From positions 1 to 23,422 of IMG/VR virus record IMGVR_UViG_3300013120_000048: a DNA stretch of 23,422 nt; one strand, given 5' to 3'. The position numbers were made by a program, and so were the translations under genes. Position 1 is the first letter of the stretch. Every line of letters starts with the position of its first letter. Shown here in pieces: positions 23,204-23,422 of the stretch. Source of the DNA: a virus. The notes below the pieces were generated by a model, which worked only from the letters and a program-made list of their open reading frames with translations, was not told the origin of the DNA and made no database searches.

Positions 23204-23422
23204 GCGATATAAATCTATCAGTAGATGATAACTCAATTACTCTGATTACTGGGGCCGGACAAGCAGGATTGCAGGGTGATACTGGCGCAGCTGGAGATAC
23301 GGGTGCCACTGGTGCCCAAGGTGACACAGGTGCCACAGGTGCTAAAGGTGATACGGGTTCTCAAGGTACTCAGGGTGATACTGGTGCCACCGGCGACCAA
23401 GGCGATACTGGAACTCAGGGCG
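23200..23422 (+). CDS. Collagen-like tail fibre protein (3' partial)
   Basis: ATG 23200 with AGGAG at 23189-23193 opens a frame that runs off the window. After 19 residues ([19 protein letters not shown]) it becomes unbroken Gly-X-Y triplets from base 23257, at least 18 of them, with GDT, GAT and GAQ dominating and no proline. From 23293 the pattern has a 27-base period (nine residues). Phage collagen-like repeats form rigid triple helices in fibres and tail tips. It follows the BppU-like gene, which suggests a baseplate-attached fibre or receptor-binding protein. Confidence 0.88.
   Translation, partial: MSDINLSVDDNSITLITGAGQAGLQGDTGAAGDTGATGAQGDTGATGAKGDTGSQGTQGDTGATGDQGDTGTQG
23293..23422 (+). 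repeat. 27-nt tandem repeat encoding collagen-like triplets
   Basis: GDT codons recur at 23293, 23320, 23347, 23374 and 23401, exactly 27 bases apart, with units such as GDTGATGAQ and GDTGATGAK. The copies are similar but not identical at the nucleotide level. Repeat number could vary by slippage and so change fibre length. Confidence 0.8.

Noticed and set aside
23257-23422. Repeat array as a CRISPR
   Set aside because: The units are adjacent coding triplets with no spacers, explained by the collagen-like protein.
1-23422. Integrase, attachment site, lysis cassette or tRNA genes
   Set aside because: I looked for their motifs on both strands and found none, so lifestyle (temperate or lytic) cannot be settled from this window.

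Overview
The window is a stretch of a tailed double-stranded DNA phage or prophage (Caudoviricetes, HK97-type head, siphovirus-like). Every supported gene is on the + strand, packed with ATGA/TAATG-type overlaps. The host cannot be named from this DNA. Three sites resemble bacterial sigma-70 promoters and the Shine-Dalgarno sequences are GGAGG-like, so the host is a bacterium using standard signals. No integrase, lysis gene, tRNA, IS element or CRISPR array is visible. Both edges cut genes.

Bases 1-4900 are the DNA-metabolism and early end: a 5'-truncated DnaC/IstB-like AAA+ helicase loader, a 51-aa overlapping gene, a consensus promoter, two small zinc-binding proteins, a RecT annealing protein, a LuxR/GerE-type HTH protein whose gene contains a perfect 11-bp hairpin, two unknown genes, a DUF5131 (phage Gp37/Gp68) three-cysteine protein, a 27-aa single-pass membrane microprotein, and a Cro/XRE-like HTH protein that appears to be expressed from a leaderless transcript. 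A short coiled-coil protein follows.

Bases 4900-15400 are packaging and head genes: small and large terminase, HK97 portal, Mu F-like minor head protein, a zinc-ribbon SAM methyltransferase, a gp10-like protein, a second promoter, prohead protease, major capsid protein, a probable decoration protein, a GT42/DUF115-like protein (copy A), head-tail connector, a beta-rich unknown, a tail-terminator-like protein and a small linker protein.

Bases 15400-23422 are tail genes: tail tube, tail assembly chaperone G with an A9 slippery site and a -1 frame T extension of 82 codons in what otherwise looks like an empty gap, a short tape measure, a baseplate/hub protein, a zinc-ribbon protein, two fibre/adhesin proteins, copy B of the GT42/DUF115-like protein, a BppU-like baseplate domain protein, and the start of a collagen-like fibre with 27-nt repeats.

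The most unusual content is a set of apparent modifying enzymes inside the virion operon: two paralogues of a GT42/DUF115-like protein, each directly downstream of a probable surface beta-protein, plus a zinc-ribbon methyltransferase. I propose, as inference only, that they modify virion surface proteins. The frameshift cassette, the leaderless repressor-like gene, the intragenic hairpin and the 16-bp duplication at the collagen gene start can all be checked directly in the sequence.
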